This document shows, piece after piece, positions 1 through 7,046 of a stretch of 45,111 nt of DNA. A model generated the notes under the pieces. That model saw only the letters and a list, made by a program, of their open reading frames with translations, was not told where the DNA came from and made no database searches. The first letter of the stretch is position 1; each line of letters starts with the position of its first letter. The position numbers and the translations under genes were made by a program. The stretch is from Propylenella binzhouense (GTDB taxonomy: Bacteria > Pseudomonadota > Alphaproteobacteria > Rhizobiales > Afifellaceae), in the NCBI RefSeq assembly GCF_009866965.1, contig NZ_SPKJ01000026.1:1-45111 (forward strand), written 5' to 3'.

Positions 1-1
1 C

Positions 2-181
2 GCCGCGCTCGCGCGCACCGTCCGCAGGCTGCGCTGGCCGGTGGCCGCGGCGGCCGTGCTCGCCGGCCTCGTGGTCGGCGGCGCGCTCGACCTGGCGATG
101 GTGCCGACGCCCGCGCCGAACACCGAGATCGTGCTCCTCGATCCGCTGGTCTTCGGGCCCGAGGAGCTGGAGCTCAGATGA
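2..181 (+). CDS. C-terminal end of a small membrane protein (partial)
   Basis: An open frame enters from the left edge and ends with TGA at 179-181, giving 59 visible residues. They begin with an arginine-rich stretch, then one strongly hydrophobic segment (about residues 13-35, alanine/valine/leucine/glycine), then a short acidic tail. This looks like the last membrane helix and tail of an inner-membrane protein. The stop overlaps the next start in an ATGA, so the two genes are translationally coupled. Genes next to metal-sensor-like proteins of this type are often ECF sigma factors or their membrane anti-sigma partners, so an anti-sigma-like role is possible. That is inference only; no family is recognisable from the fragment. 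Confidence 0.55.
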   Translation, partial: AALARTVRRLRWPVAAAAVLAGLVVGGALDLAMVPTPAPNTEIVLLDPLVFGPEELELR

Positions 182-630
182 TCGCGGAGCGCATCGTGCC
201 GAGCCCGGTGAACTGGCCGGCGGTCCTGCTCGCGGCGTCGCTGGCGCTCAACGGGGTGCTCGCCGGCATCCTGGTCACCGGCCAGCTCCGCGCGGAACGG
301 CATGTCGAGGGCGTGTCGAGGCCGCTCCGGCTCGAGCTCAAGGGCTTTGCCGGCCGGCTGCCGGCCGAAAGCCTCGACAAGGTCACGGCCGAGCTCGCGC
401 CGCTGGAGCCCCAGGTCGACCGCCACATTGCGGAGCTCCGGCGGCTCCGTTCGGAAATCACCCGGCTCGCGGCGGCGCCGAGCCCGGACCGGGCCGCCAT
501 CGCGGAGCGCTTCGCCGCCATCCGCGCCGAGGTCGCGGCCCTCCAGACGCTTGTCCAGGGCGCCACGCTCGATGCCGTCCTGTCCCTTCCGCCGGAGGTG
601 CGGGCGGAGCTCGCGGAGCCGCCGCGTTGA
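178..630 (+). CDS. Periplasmic heavy-metal-sensor-like protein (Metal_resist/CnrX-Spy type)
   Basis: A 150-residue protein with one N-terminal membrane anchor (about residues 15-36), followed by an all-helical, Arg/Glu/Ala-rich domain of about 110 residues with heptad-like spacing. Length, single anchor and the long amphipathic helices fit the alphaproteobacterial 'periplasmic heavy metal sensor' family related to CnrX, ZraP and Spy, which act in the periplasm as metal sensors or chaperones. No His/Cys/Met cluster typical of a strong metal site is visible, so actual metal binding is uncertain. The ATG overlaps the upstream stop by 4 bp (ATGA), implying coupled translation with the membrane protein before it. 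Confidence 0.6.
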   Translation: MIAERIVPSPVNWPAVLLAASLALNGVLAGILVTGQLRAERHVEGVSRPLRLELKGFAGRLPAESLDKVTAELAPLEPQVDRHIAELRRLRSEITRLAAAPSPDRAAIAERFAAIRAEVAALQTLVQGATLDAVLSLPPEVRAELAEPPR

Positions 631-691
631 CCGCGGCGCCTTCCGTCCGCAAGAAAGGTCGGGCGATCTGCCGCACGGCTAGGGGGGATTG

Positions 692-1543
692 ATGCAACGT
701 GCCGCGCCGAAAGGAACCGCGACGGGCCGCATGGCCTTCGTGACCCTCGTCACGAACGGCGAATACGGGATGGGGGCGCTCGCGCTCCTGCGCTCGCTGA
801 GGCACACCGGCACGCGCGCCGATTTCGTCGTGCTCGCCACCGCCGAGGCCGAACGGCTCGACGAGCTTGCGGCGGAGGGCGCGCGGATCGTGCCGGTCCG
901 CCAGCCGCCCCTCTCGGAAGGCTTCCGCCAGCGCCACAGCCGCGATGCGCTGCATCGGGCCGCGCCCTTCAACAAGGGCAACAAGCCGGCCTTCCACGAT
1001 CCGATCGACAATTTCTGCAAGCTCGAGCTCTGGAAGCTCGAGGAATACGAGAAGGTGGTGTTCCTCGACGCCGATTCGGTCGTGGTGAAGCCGATCGACA
1101 TGCTGTTCGGCTTTCCCGAATTCGCCGGCGCGCCGAACCTCTATCAGGAGCTCGCCGATTTCCACCGGTTGAACTCCGGGGTCTTCGTCGCGGCGCCGAG
1201 CCGCGCCACCTATGACCGGCTGATCGCGCGCCTCGATACGCCCGGGATCTTCTGGCGGCGCACCGACCAGACCTTCCTCGAGACCTTCTTCCCGGACTGG
1301 CACAAGCTGCCCTACACGTTCAACACGATGCAGTACGTCTATTTCGCGCTGCCGGAGCTCTGGGTCTGGAAGAGCATCCGCGTCGTCCACTACCAGTACG
1401 AGAAGCCCTGGTCGGAGGCCAACCCGAAGGCCCATCTCCTGAAGCCGCTCGTCGATCTCTGGTGGCGGCTCTATGACGGCGCGCCGCCGCCCGCCGAGCT
1501 TCCCGTCAAGACGCCGGAAGAGGTCCGGGACCTCAGGGCGTGA
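692..1543 (+). CDS. Glycosyltransferase family 8 (glycogenin/galactinol-synthase-like)
   Basis: A protein of about 283 residues of the GT8 retaining glycosyltransferase family, which moves a sugar from a nucleotide-sugar donor onto an acceptor. Visible signs are the N-terminal nucleotide-binding strand (AFVTLVTNGEYGMGALALL), the metal-binding DAD-type motif in VVFLDADSVVV around residue 128, the NSGVFV segment after it, and a C-terminal HYQYEKPW that corresponds to the HxxxxKPW signature of glycogenin-like enzymes. An AGGGGGG Shine-Dalgarno sequence lies just before the ATG at 692; a TTG at 689 is the only in-frame alternative. The last codons overlap the following epimerase start (GTGA), so the two probably act together in making or modifying a glycoconjugate. 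Donor and acceptor cannot be told. Confidence 0.8.
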   Translation: MQRAAPKGTATGRMAFVTLVTNGEYGMGALALLRSLRHTGTRADFVVLATAEAERLDELAAEGARIVPVRQPPLSEGFRQRHSRDALHRAAPFNKGNKPAFHDPIDNFCKLELWKLEEYEKVVFLDADSVVVKPIDMLFGFPEFAGAPNLYQELADFHRLNSGVFVAAPSRATYDRLIARLDTPGIFWRRTDQTFLETFFPDWHKLPYTFNTMQYVYFALPELWVWKSIRVVHYQYEKPWSEANPKAHLLKPLVDLWWRLYDGAPPPAELPVKTPEEVRDLRA

Positions 1544-2475
1544 TTGCCGCCGTCACGGGCGCGACCGGCTATGTCGGCCAGTTCGTCGTCGGAAGGCTCC
1601 TGGCGGAAGGTGTCGCCGTCCGGGCCTGGCATCGCGGGGCCGTGCCGCCGCCGCTCTTCCCCGGGGTCGAATGGCTCGCCGGCAATCTCCGCGACGCGGC
1701 CTCGATCGGCCGCCTGGTGGCCGGCGCCGGGATCCTCGTCCATTGCGCGCTCGAGCACGTTCCAGGGCGCTATCGCGGCGGGGAGGGCGGCGATGTCGCC
1801 GGATTCTACGAAGCCAATCTCGCCGGCAGCGTGCGGCTCTTGCAGGCTGCGCGCGAGGCGGGGGTCGCGCGTGCGCTCGTCTTGTCGAGCCGCGCCGCGC
1901 TCGGCGACAGCCGGCCGGCGGGCCTCCTCGGCGATGACGCCCAGCCGCAGCCGGACAGCCATTACGGCGCCGTGAAGGCGGCTTTGGAGGCCGTCGTCTC
2001 GGCCTATGGGCGCGGCGAAGGCTGGCCCGTCGCGGCGCTCCGCCCGACCGGAATCTACGGCCTCGTCCAGCCGGTCGAACGGTCGAAATGGTTCGGGCTC
2101 GTTGCCGCCGCGCTCGACGGGGCCGCGGCGCCGGAACCGCGGGCGGGATCGGAAGTCCACGGCGCCGATGTCGCCGAGGCGGTGTGGCGGATCGTGACGG
2201 CGGATCCTGCGCTGGTCGCGGGCCGCGCCTTCAACTGCAGCGATCTCGCGGTCGACCGCGCCGATCTGATCGGGATCCTCGAAGGCCTTGCGGGCCGCCC
2301 GCTGGCCAGGCCGGCGCGGGCGCCGGCGCCGAGGATCGTGATGTCGTGTCCGGGGCTCGCGGCCCTCGGCGTCGTCTTCGGCGGCCGTCCCCGCCTGGAG
2401 GCGACGGTGGCGGAGCTTGCCGCGCAGGTGGAGGCCGGCGGGTGCCGGGCCGGCCTCAGGCAGCGCGGCGCATGA
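1540..2475 (+). CDS. NAD(P)-dependent epimerase/dehydratase (extended SDR)
   Basis: 311 residues. The N-terminus carries the extended-SDR dinucleotide-binding motif (GATGYVG, residues 7-13), an acidic-rich second strand region, and the YxxxK catalytic pair in SHYGAVKAALE near residue 150. Such proteins oxidise, reduce or epimerise a sugar-nucleotide or similar substrate in the cytoplasm. It starts with GTG inside the stop of the GT8 gene (GTGA overlap), so it is coupled to it and likely works on the same saccharide. The 3' end overlaps the end of the convergent FixK-like gene by 20 bp. Substrate is not predictable. Confidence 0.8.
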   Translation: MIAAVTGATGYVGQFVVGRLLAEGVAVRAWHRGAVPPPLFPGVEWLAGNLRDAASIGRLVAGAGILVHCALEHVPGRYRGGEGGDVAGFYEANLAGSVRLLQAAREAGVARALVLSSRAALGDSRPAGLLGDDAQPQPDSHYGAVKAALEAVVSAYGRGEGWPVAALRPTGIYGLVQPVERSKWFGLVAAALDGAAAPEPRAGSEVHGADVAEAVWRIVTADPALVAGRAFNCSDLAVDRADLIGILEGLAGRPLARPARAPAPRIVMSCPGLAALGVVFGGRPRLEATVAELAAQVEAGGCRAGLRQRGA

Positions 2476-3175
2476 GCGGACGGGCGCACATCTCCTCGTC
2501 GACTTCGGCGATCGCGCGCAGCGCGCCCGCATTTCGGCCGCAGATCTGATGGCGTCCGCGCGCGGCGATCAGTCCCTGCCGCGAGAGCTTGGACATGATG
2601 CGGCTCACGGTCTCGATCGTGAGGCCGAGATAGTCCGCCATGTCGAGCCGCGTCATGGGCAGGTCGAACACGTCCCCGGACACGTCGTCGAGCCCGGCGC
2701 GGCGCATCATCGCGACGAGGAAGCTCGCAACCCGCTCCTCGGCGTTCTTCCGTCCGAGCAGGATCATCTGCTCGTGGGCGGCGCTCAGCTCCTCGCAGAT
2801 GAGCGCGACATGCGCGCGATTGAGCGCGGGGCTCTGCTCCACGGCGGCCGCGAAGCGGCTCCGCCGCAGGCGGCGGAACGTGACCGGGTTGATCGCCTCG
2901 GCCGTCCAGGGGAAGTCCTCGCCCTCGGCAAGCCCGAGGAACTCTCCGGCGAAGACGAAGCGCAGGATCGCGCGGCGGCCGTCCGGCAGGATGCGGCAGA
3001 GCCGCAGCGCTCCCCCGCAAATCTCGAAAATGTCGGTTGCCTTGTCGCCTTGCCAGGCCAATGCTTCGCCGGCATCAAGAGACTCGATCGGCTGACCACG
3101 GGTGAGGTCCCGGATATCGGCAATGCCGTTCGAGGTGTTGCGGTGGGCGGAGAGCGGAGAGATGGTGGTCGACAT
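2456..3175 (-). CDS. Crp/Fnr-family regulator, FixK-like
   Basis: 239 residues: an N-terminal cyclic-nucleotide-type beta-roll (about 30-120), a dimerisation helix, and a C-terminal winged helix with the helix-turn-helix MADYLGLTIETVSRIMSKL near residues 178-196. This HTH is of the FNR/FixK/AadR recognition type, which reads TTGAT-N4-ATCAA. The N-terminal cysteine cluster that holds the 4Fe-4S centre in FNR/FnrN is absent, so the protein should be FixK-like, controlled by its synthesis rather than by direct oxygen sensing. It lies next to an OmpR-type response regulator and a FixL-like hybrid kinase. A GGGAGA ribosome-binding site precedes the ATG at 3175. Role inferred: activation of low-oxygen respiration genes. 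Confidence 0.85.
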   Translation of the reverse strand: MSTTISPLSAHRNTSNGIADIRDLTRGQPIESLDAGEALAWQGDKATDIFEICGGALRLCRILPDGRRAILRFVFAGEFLGLAEGEDFPWTAEAINPVTFRRLRRSRFAAAVEQSPALNRAHVALICEELSAAHEQMILLGRKNAEERVASFLVAMMRRAGLDDVSGDVFDLPMTRLDMADYLGLTIETVSRIMSKLSRQGLIAARGRHQICGRNAGALRAIAEVDEEMCARPLMRRAA

Positions 3176-3254
3176 GGCGGTTCTCCCGGTTCATTCAGTA
3201 GGCGCAATGAACAGGAGCAGCGTCACGGTCGAATGGCGCTTGGTGCTGCGATCG

Positions 3255-3280
3255 GTGTGATTGCGTCACCGATTGTTACA
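3255..3280 (+). promoter_or_regulatory. K-box-like direct repeat between fixK-like and response-regulator genes
   Basis: GTCACC (3265-3270), four bases, then GTTACA (3275-3280). A third, weaker copy at the same 10-bp phase is GTGTGA (3255-3260). FxkR of Rhizobium etli, an OmpR-type regulator, is recalled to bind a 'K-box' of GTTACA-N4-GTTACA ahead of fixK; one half here is exact and the other has two mismatches. The same stretch contains the palindrome GTGA-N5-TCAC (3257-3269). It sits in the divergent intergenic region, 80-105 bp from the fixK-like start and 33-58 bp from the response-regulator start. Confidence 0.45.
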
Positions 3281-3312
3281 GCGGCGGGGCACGAGCGGGA
3301 CTGGCCCGGAGT

Positions 3313-4059
3313 ATGGCGGCGGAGCAGGAATTTCAGAACCACATCCTCGTCGTCGATGACGACCCGCGCATCCGCCAGATGCTTTCCCGCTATTTCGCGG
3401 ACGAGGGCTTCCGGGTCGGAACGGCGCAGGGCGGCGCGGCGATGCGCGCCTATCTCGACGAGAACGCCGTGGATCTCGTGTTTCTCGATCTCGGCCTGCC
3501 GGACGAGGACGGCTTCGCGCTCGCGCGCGACCTGAGGACGCGGAGCCGGGCCGGCGTGATCATGATCACCGGTCGCGGCGACGTGGTCGATCGCATCGTC
3601 GGTCTCGAGATCGGCGCCGACGATTACATCACCAAGCCCTTCCATCTGCGCGAGGTGCTGGCGCGGGCGAAGAGCGTGCTCCGCCGCGTGCGGGAGGCGG
3701 CGCCCGCGCCCCAGGCTGCGGAGCCGGCCGATCCCGAGGACGAGCGGTTCGGGTTCGAAGGATGGACCCTGGACCTCATGCGGCGCGAGCTCGTGTCGCC
3801 CGGCGGCGAGGATGTCCCTCTGACCACGGGCGAGTTCGCGCTTCTCTGCGCCTTCGTCCGGAATGCCGGCCGCGTGCTCGATCGCGACCGTCTCATGGAT
3901 CTCACGCGCGGGCGCGAATGGCATGCCTATGATCGCGCCATCGACACGCAGATCGCGCGCCTGCGGAAGAAGATCGAGTCCGATCCGCAGAGCCCGGCGC
4001 TCATCAAGTCCGTGCGCGGCGTCGGCTACGTCTTCGCCGCCAAGGTCCAGCGGCTTTGA
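3313..4059 (+). CDS. OmpR/PhoB-family response regulator (FxkR-like)
   Basis: 248 residues. The receiver domain (about 9-125) has the acidic pair D15-D17, the phospho-acceptor D59 in FLDLGLP, T86 and K108 in YITKPF. The C-terminal winged helix (about 145-245) has the OmpR-type signature ending in KSVRGVGYVF. It should bind DNA when phosphorylated. It stands between a FixK-like gene (divergent) and a FixL-like hybrid kinase (convergent, 13 bp away), which is the gene set of the hFixL-FxkR-FixK cascade, where an OmpR-type protein replaces the NarL-type FixJ. FxkR identity is inferred from this context and from the K-box-like site, not from alignment. Confidence 0.8.
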   Translation: MAAEQEFQNHILVVDDDPRIRQMLSRYFADEGFRVGTAQGGAAMRAYLDENAVDLVFLDLGLPDEDGFALARDLRTRSRAGVIMITGRGDVVDRIVGLEIGADDYITKPFHLREVLARAKSVLRRVREAAPAPQAAEPADPEDERFGFEGWTLDLMRRELVSPGGEDVPLTTGEFALLCAFVRNAGRVLDRDRLMDLTRGREWHAYDRAIDTQIARLRKKIESDPQSPALIKSVRGVGYVFAAKVQRL

Positions 4060-4072
4060 GGGGGCGCCCGGT

Positions 4073-6382
4073 TCAGCGCTGGAGAAGCTCGCGGAACCTC
4101 CGCGCGAGCTCGATCGCCGTATAGGGCTTGCGCAGCCATTCCGTTCCTTCTCCGGCGGCCTGCCGCAGGCTCTCCGGCTCCGCGTAGCCCGTCGTCAGCA
4201 GGATCCTTGCCGCGGGCAGGCGCTTGTGGACCTCGCGCGCGAGCTCCATGCCGCTCATGCCGCCCGGCATCACCATGTCGGTGAAGAGGAGGTCGATGTC
4301 GGAGCTCTGTTCCAGCACGCGAAGCGCGGAGGGCCCGTCCGCCGCCTCCAGGACCGAATATCCGAGCTCCGTCAGCCGGGCGACCGTGATGCGCCGCAGC
4401 CGTGCCTCGTCCTCGACCACGAGCACCGTCTCGCCGTCGCCGGGGAAGGCGGCGGCGGAGGTCCCGCTCGGCGCCTCCAGGGCCGCCGGCTCGTCGGGGG
4501 CGGGCGGCAGATAGAGGCGGACGGACGTGCCGTGCTCCGGCTCGCTGTAGAGCTGCACGTGGCCGCCGGACTGCTTCACGAACCCGTAGACCATGCTGAG
4601 GCCGAGGCCGGTTCCCGAGCCGACCGGCTTGGTGGTGAAGAAGGGCTCGAAGGCGCGCTCCTGCACCTCGCGGCTCATGCCCCCGCCGGTGTCGGTGACG
4701 GTGATGGAGACATAGCGCCCGGCCCGCACTTCCGAATGCGAGCGCGCATAGTCCATGTCCAGCTCCGCATTCGCCACTTCGAAGGTCAGCGTGCCGCCGT
4801 TCGGCATGGCGTCGCGCGCATTGATGGCGAGGTTGAGCAGCGCGTTCTGGAGCTGCGACGGGTCGACCTGCGTCTTCAGGATGTGGTCGGCGACCTTGGT
4901 CCTGACCTGGATCGTCTCGCCGAGGGTGCGCCTGAAGAGGCCGGAAAGGTCGTTGATCATCGTGCCGACGTCGACGACGCGCGGAACGAGCGGCTGCCGG
5001 CGGCCGAAGGCGAGCAGCCGTTCGGTGAGCTGCGCCCCGAGCTGGGCCGTCTCCATCGCCTCGTTGAGGAGCGTGCGCTGCGGCTCGGACCCGTCGAGCT
5101 TTCCCTCCAGCATCTCCAGGTTTCCGATGATCACCGTGAGCAGGTTGTTGAAGTCGTGCGCGATGCCGCCGGTGAGCTGTCCGACCGCCTCCATCTTCTG
5201 CGACTGTCGGAGCTCCTGCTCGAGCCTCTGGTTGGTCGTGAGGTCGCGCACGAAGCCCGTGAAGAGGCGGAGGTTCGGCGTGTTGACCTCGCCGACGGCG
5301 AGCTCCATCGGAAAGGTTCCGCCGTCCTTGCGCTGCCCGGTCACGATCCGGCCGATGCCGATGATGCGGCGTTCGCCGGTGCGGCGGTATCGCTCCATAT
5401 AGCCGTCGTGCTCGTCCCGGTAGGGGTTCGGCATGAGCATGCTGACATTCTTGCCGATCACCTCGTCGGCGCGGTAGCCGAACAGCGTCTCGGACGACTT
5501 GCTGAAGCTCTCGACGACCCCGAACTCGTCGATCGTGATGAGCGCCTCCGGGACGGTGTCGAGGATCGAGCGCAGCCGCGCCTCGCGCTCGGCGAGCGCG
5601 GCGTCCGTGCGCCGCAGCTCGGTCACGTCGAGGACGGTCCCGACCAGCCTGCGCGCGTCGCCCTGCCGCTCCCGGCTGGAGCGCATCGTGCAGGCCACGA
5701 TCCGGCTCTCGCCGTCCGGGCGGACGATGCGGAAGTCGTTCTCGACCGTCTTCGGGGCGGGCAGCCCGTCGGCGAGCTGCTGGGCGAAGCGCTTGCGGTC
5801 GTCGGGATGGACCGTGAGGAGCAGCTCCTGCTCGGAGAGCGTCCTCGCCTCCTCGCCGAGCCCGAAGATGCGCACGCACTCGGCCGAGCAGGCGATCTCG
5901 CGATTGCCGACCACCCGCTCGAAATGGCCGAGATGGGTGATGCTCTGCGCTTCCTGCAGCGTCGCCTCGCTGCGCTGCACGGCGTTGATCGAGGCGCGGT
6001 GCCGGTCGGCGATGATGGCGGTGAGGATGATCGCCAAAGCGGCGACGATGCGGTTGACGATCGTCTCCGGCGTGCCCCAGGCCGGGCTGTCGGGCGAGAT
6101 CCAGTAGCCGAGCGCGAGCAGGCAGATCGCCGCCGCGGCGAGCCCGGCGATGGACGCGCGCCAGGGCAGCCAGAAGGTCAGCATCATGATGCCGAGATAG
6201 ACGAGGCCGCTCGCGTACTCGACGGGGAGCAGCGCATCGAGCCCGACGGCGGCGCACAGCAGCGCTATGGCGGCGAGAAGCAAGGCCGTTCCGTTCCTGA
6301 GCACCCCGGCGCCGGAGCTTCCGGGAGTGGCGCCCGCCGCGGCGGCAGCTGCGCTTCCGATCTGTCCCCGTGCCTCGTCCAC
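4073..6382 (-). CDS. Membrane hybrid histidine kinase with FixL-type haem PAS domain
   Basis: 769 residues. About four hydrophobic segments (31-52, 58-74, 76-95, 108-127) anchor it. A first PAS (about 138-255) and a second PAS (about 262-385) follow, then HisKA with phospho-acceptor H409 (GGIAHDFNN), HATPase (N-box N521, G-boxes 564-568 and 588-594) and a C-terminal receiver with D702. The second PAS matches the haem pocket of Bradyrhizobium FixL residue for residue: H325 for His200, R331 for Arg206, I340 for Ile215, R345 for Arg220, with identical spacing and the shared [10 protein letters not shown] segment. Haem-based oxygen sensing is therefore likely. The GTG at 6382 has a good GGAAGGGACGG upstream; the Ala-rich first 26 residues leave a GTG at 6304 possible. 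A perfect FixK box lies just upstream. Confidence 0.85.
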   Translation of the reverse strand: MDEARGQIGSAAAAAAGATPGSSGAGVLRNGTALLLAAIALLCAAVGLDALLPVEYASGLVYLGIMMLTFWLPWRASIAGLAAAAICLLALGYWISPDSPAWGTPETIVNRIVAALAIILTAIIADRHRASINAVQRSEATLQEAQSITHLGHFERVVGNREIACSAECVRIFGLGEEARTLSEQELLLTVHPDDRKRFAQQLADGLPAPKTVENDFRIVRPDGESRIVACTMRSSRERQGDARRLVGTVLDVTELRRTDAALAEREARLRSILDTVPEALITIDEFGVVESFSKSSETLFGYRADEVIGKNVSMLMPNPYRDEHDGYMERYRRTGERRIIGIGRIVTGQRKDGGTFPMELAVGEVNTPNLRLFTGFVRDLTTNQRLEQELRQSQKMEAVGQLTGGIAHDFNNLLTVIIGNLEMLEGKLDGSEPQRTLLNEAMETAQLGAQLTERLLAFGRRQPLVPRVVDVGTMINDLSGLFRRTLGETIQVRTKVADHILKTQVDPSQLQNALLNLAINARDAMPNGGTLTFEVANAELDMDYARSHSEVRAGRYVSITVTDTGGGMSREVQERAFEPFFTTKPVGSGTGLGLSMVYGFVKQSGGHVQLYSEPEHGTSVRLYLPPAPDEPAALEAPSGTSAAAFPGDGETVLVVEDEARLRRITVARLTELGYSVLEAADGPSALRVLEQSSDIDLLFTDMVMPGGMSGMELAREVHKRLPAARILLTTGYAEPESLRQAAGEGTEWLRKPYTAIELARRFRELLQR

Positions 6383-6408
6383 CTTCCGTCCCTTCCGGTC
6401 CGCTCGCC

Positions 6409-6422
6409 TTGATCGGGATCAA
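6409..6422. promoter_or_regulatory. Perfect FixK/FNR box (anaerobox)
   Basis: TTGATCGGGATCAA is an exact match to TTGAT-N4-ATCAA, the site bound by FixK/FNR proteins with the type of HTH found in the regulator at 2456-3175. Its centre is about 33 bp upstream of the kinase GTG, and it also lies in the divergent region ahead of arfB, where a CAAAAT (6449-6454) could act as a -10 element. It suggests that the FixK-like protein feeds back on the kinase gene, positively or negatively. For class II activation of the kinase (centre near -41.5) transcription would begin near 6374, which would favour the downstream GTG at 6304. Confidence 0.75.
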
Positions 6423-6569
6423 ACCGCACAGGTCCGCCGGGGCAAGCGCAAAATGCTCCGCTGCGGTCCCATGCCGGCCGCCGCCCGCCGCGCGGCCGTC
6501 GATCCGGACTGTTCAAGCGGCCCCGTCGGCGCCATCTGGAGGACGCGCGGGCGGATCCCGCGGGAGCCC

Positions 6570-6995
6570 ATGATGATCAGGATCAACCCGGCGCTCTCAA
6601 TCGACGAGGGCGAGATCGAGGAGCATTTCGTCCGCGCGTCGGGGCCCGGCGGGCAGAACGTCAACAAGGTGTCGAGCGCGGTCGAGCTCCGCTTCGACGT
6701 CCGCCGCTCGCCGAGCCTGCCGGAGCCGGTGCAACTGCGCGCCGAGCGGCTCGCCGGCGCGCGCCTCACCAAGGACGGCGTGATCGTGATCTTCGCCGAC
6801 CGCTTCCGCACCCAGGAGCGCAACCGCGCCGATGCGCTCGCCCGTCTGGTCGCGCTCCTGAGGGAGGCCGCGATCCAGCCGAAGCCGCGCCGGCCCACCC
6901 GGCCGACCGCCGCATCGCGCCGCAGGCGGCTCGCCGAGAAGAAGGAGCGCGGCGCGGTCAAGCGGCTCCGCTCGGACCGGCCGCGCCCGGATTGA
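6570..6995 (+). CDS. arfB: Alternative ribosome-rescue factor ArfB (YaeJ), GGQ hydrolase
   Basis: 141 residues, the usual size of ArfB (about 140). The N-terminal domain has the class-I release-factor motif GPGGQNVNKV with G27-G28-Q29, which places the glutamine in the peptidyl-transferase centre to free the peptide from stalled ribosomes. The C-terminal tail is very basic (repeated RRRR, KK) and fits the mRNA-channel-reading tail of ArfB. The ATG at 6570 (followed by a second ATG) is chosen because the family starts right before this IxIN segment and a GGGAG lies 3-7 bases upstream; an in-frame ATG at 6453 would add an unlikely proline/arginine-rich leader. Confidence 0.88.
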   Translation: MMIRINPALSIDEGEIEEHFVRASGPGGQNVNKVSSAVELRFDVRRSPSLPEPVQLRAERLAGARLTKDGVIVIFADRFRTQERNRADALARLVALLREAAIQPKPRRPTRPTAASRRRRLAEKKERGAVKRLRSDRPRPD

Positions 6996-7046
6996 GGCGC
7001 GCGCCCGCACTGGCCAAGCCGGCCGCCCGGGTCTAGAAGCGCCGCC

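Noticed and set aside
3863-6412. Very long plus-strand open frame antisense to the hybrid kinase
   Set aside because: It has no ribosome-binding site or recognisable motif and reads as Arg/Glu/Ala/Gly low complexity, the usual antisense frame of GC-rich DNA. The minus strand holds a clear kinase.
6573-6586. Second near-FixK box ATGATCAGGATCAA
   Set aside because: It overlaps the arfB start codons and codes conserved residues; one mismatch. Probably chance.
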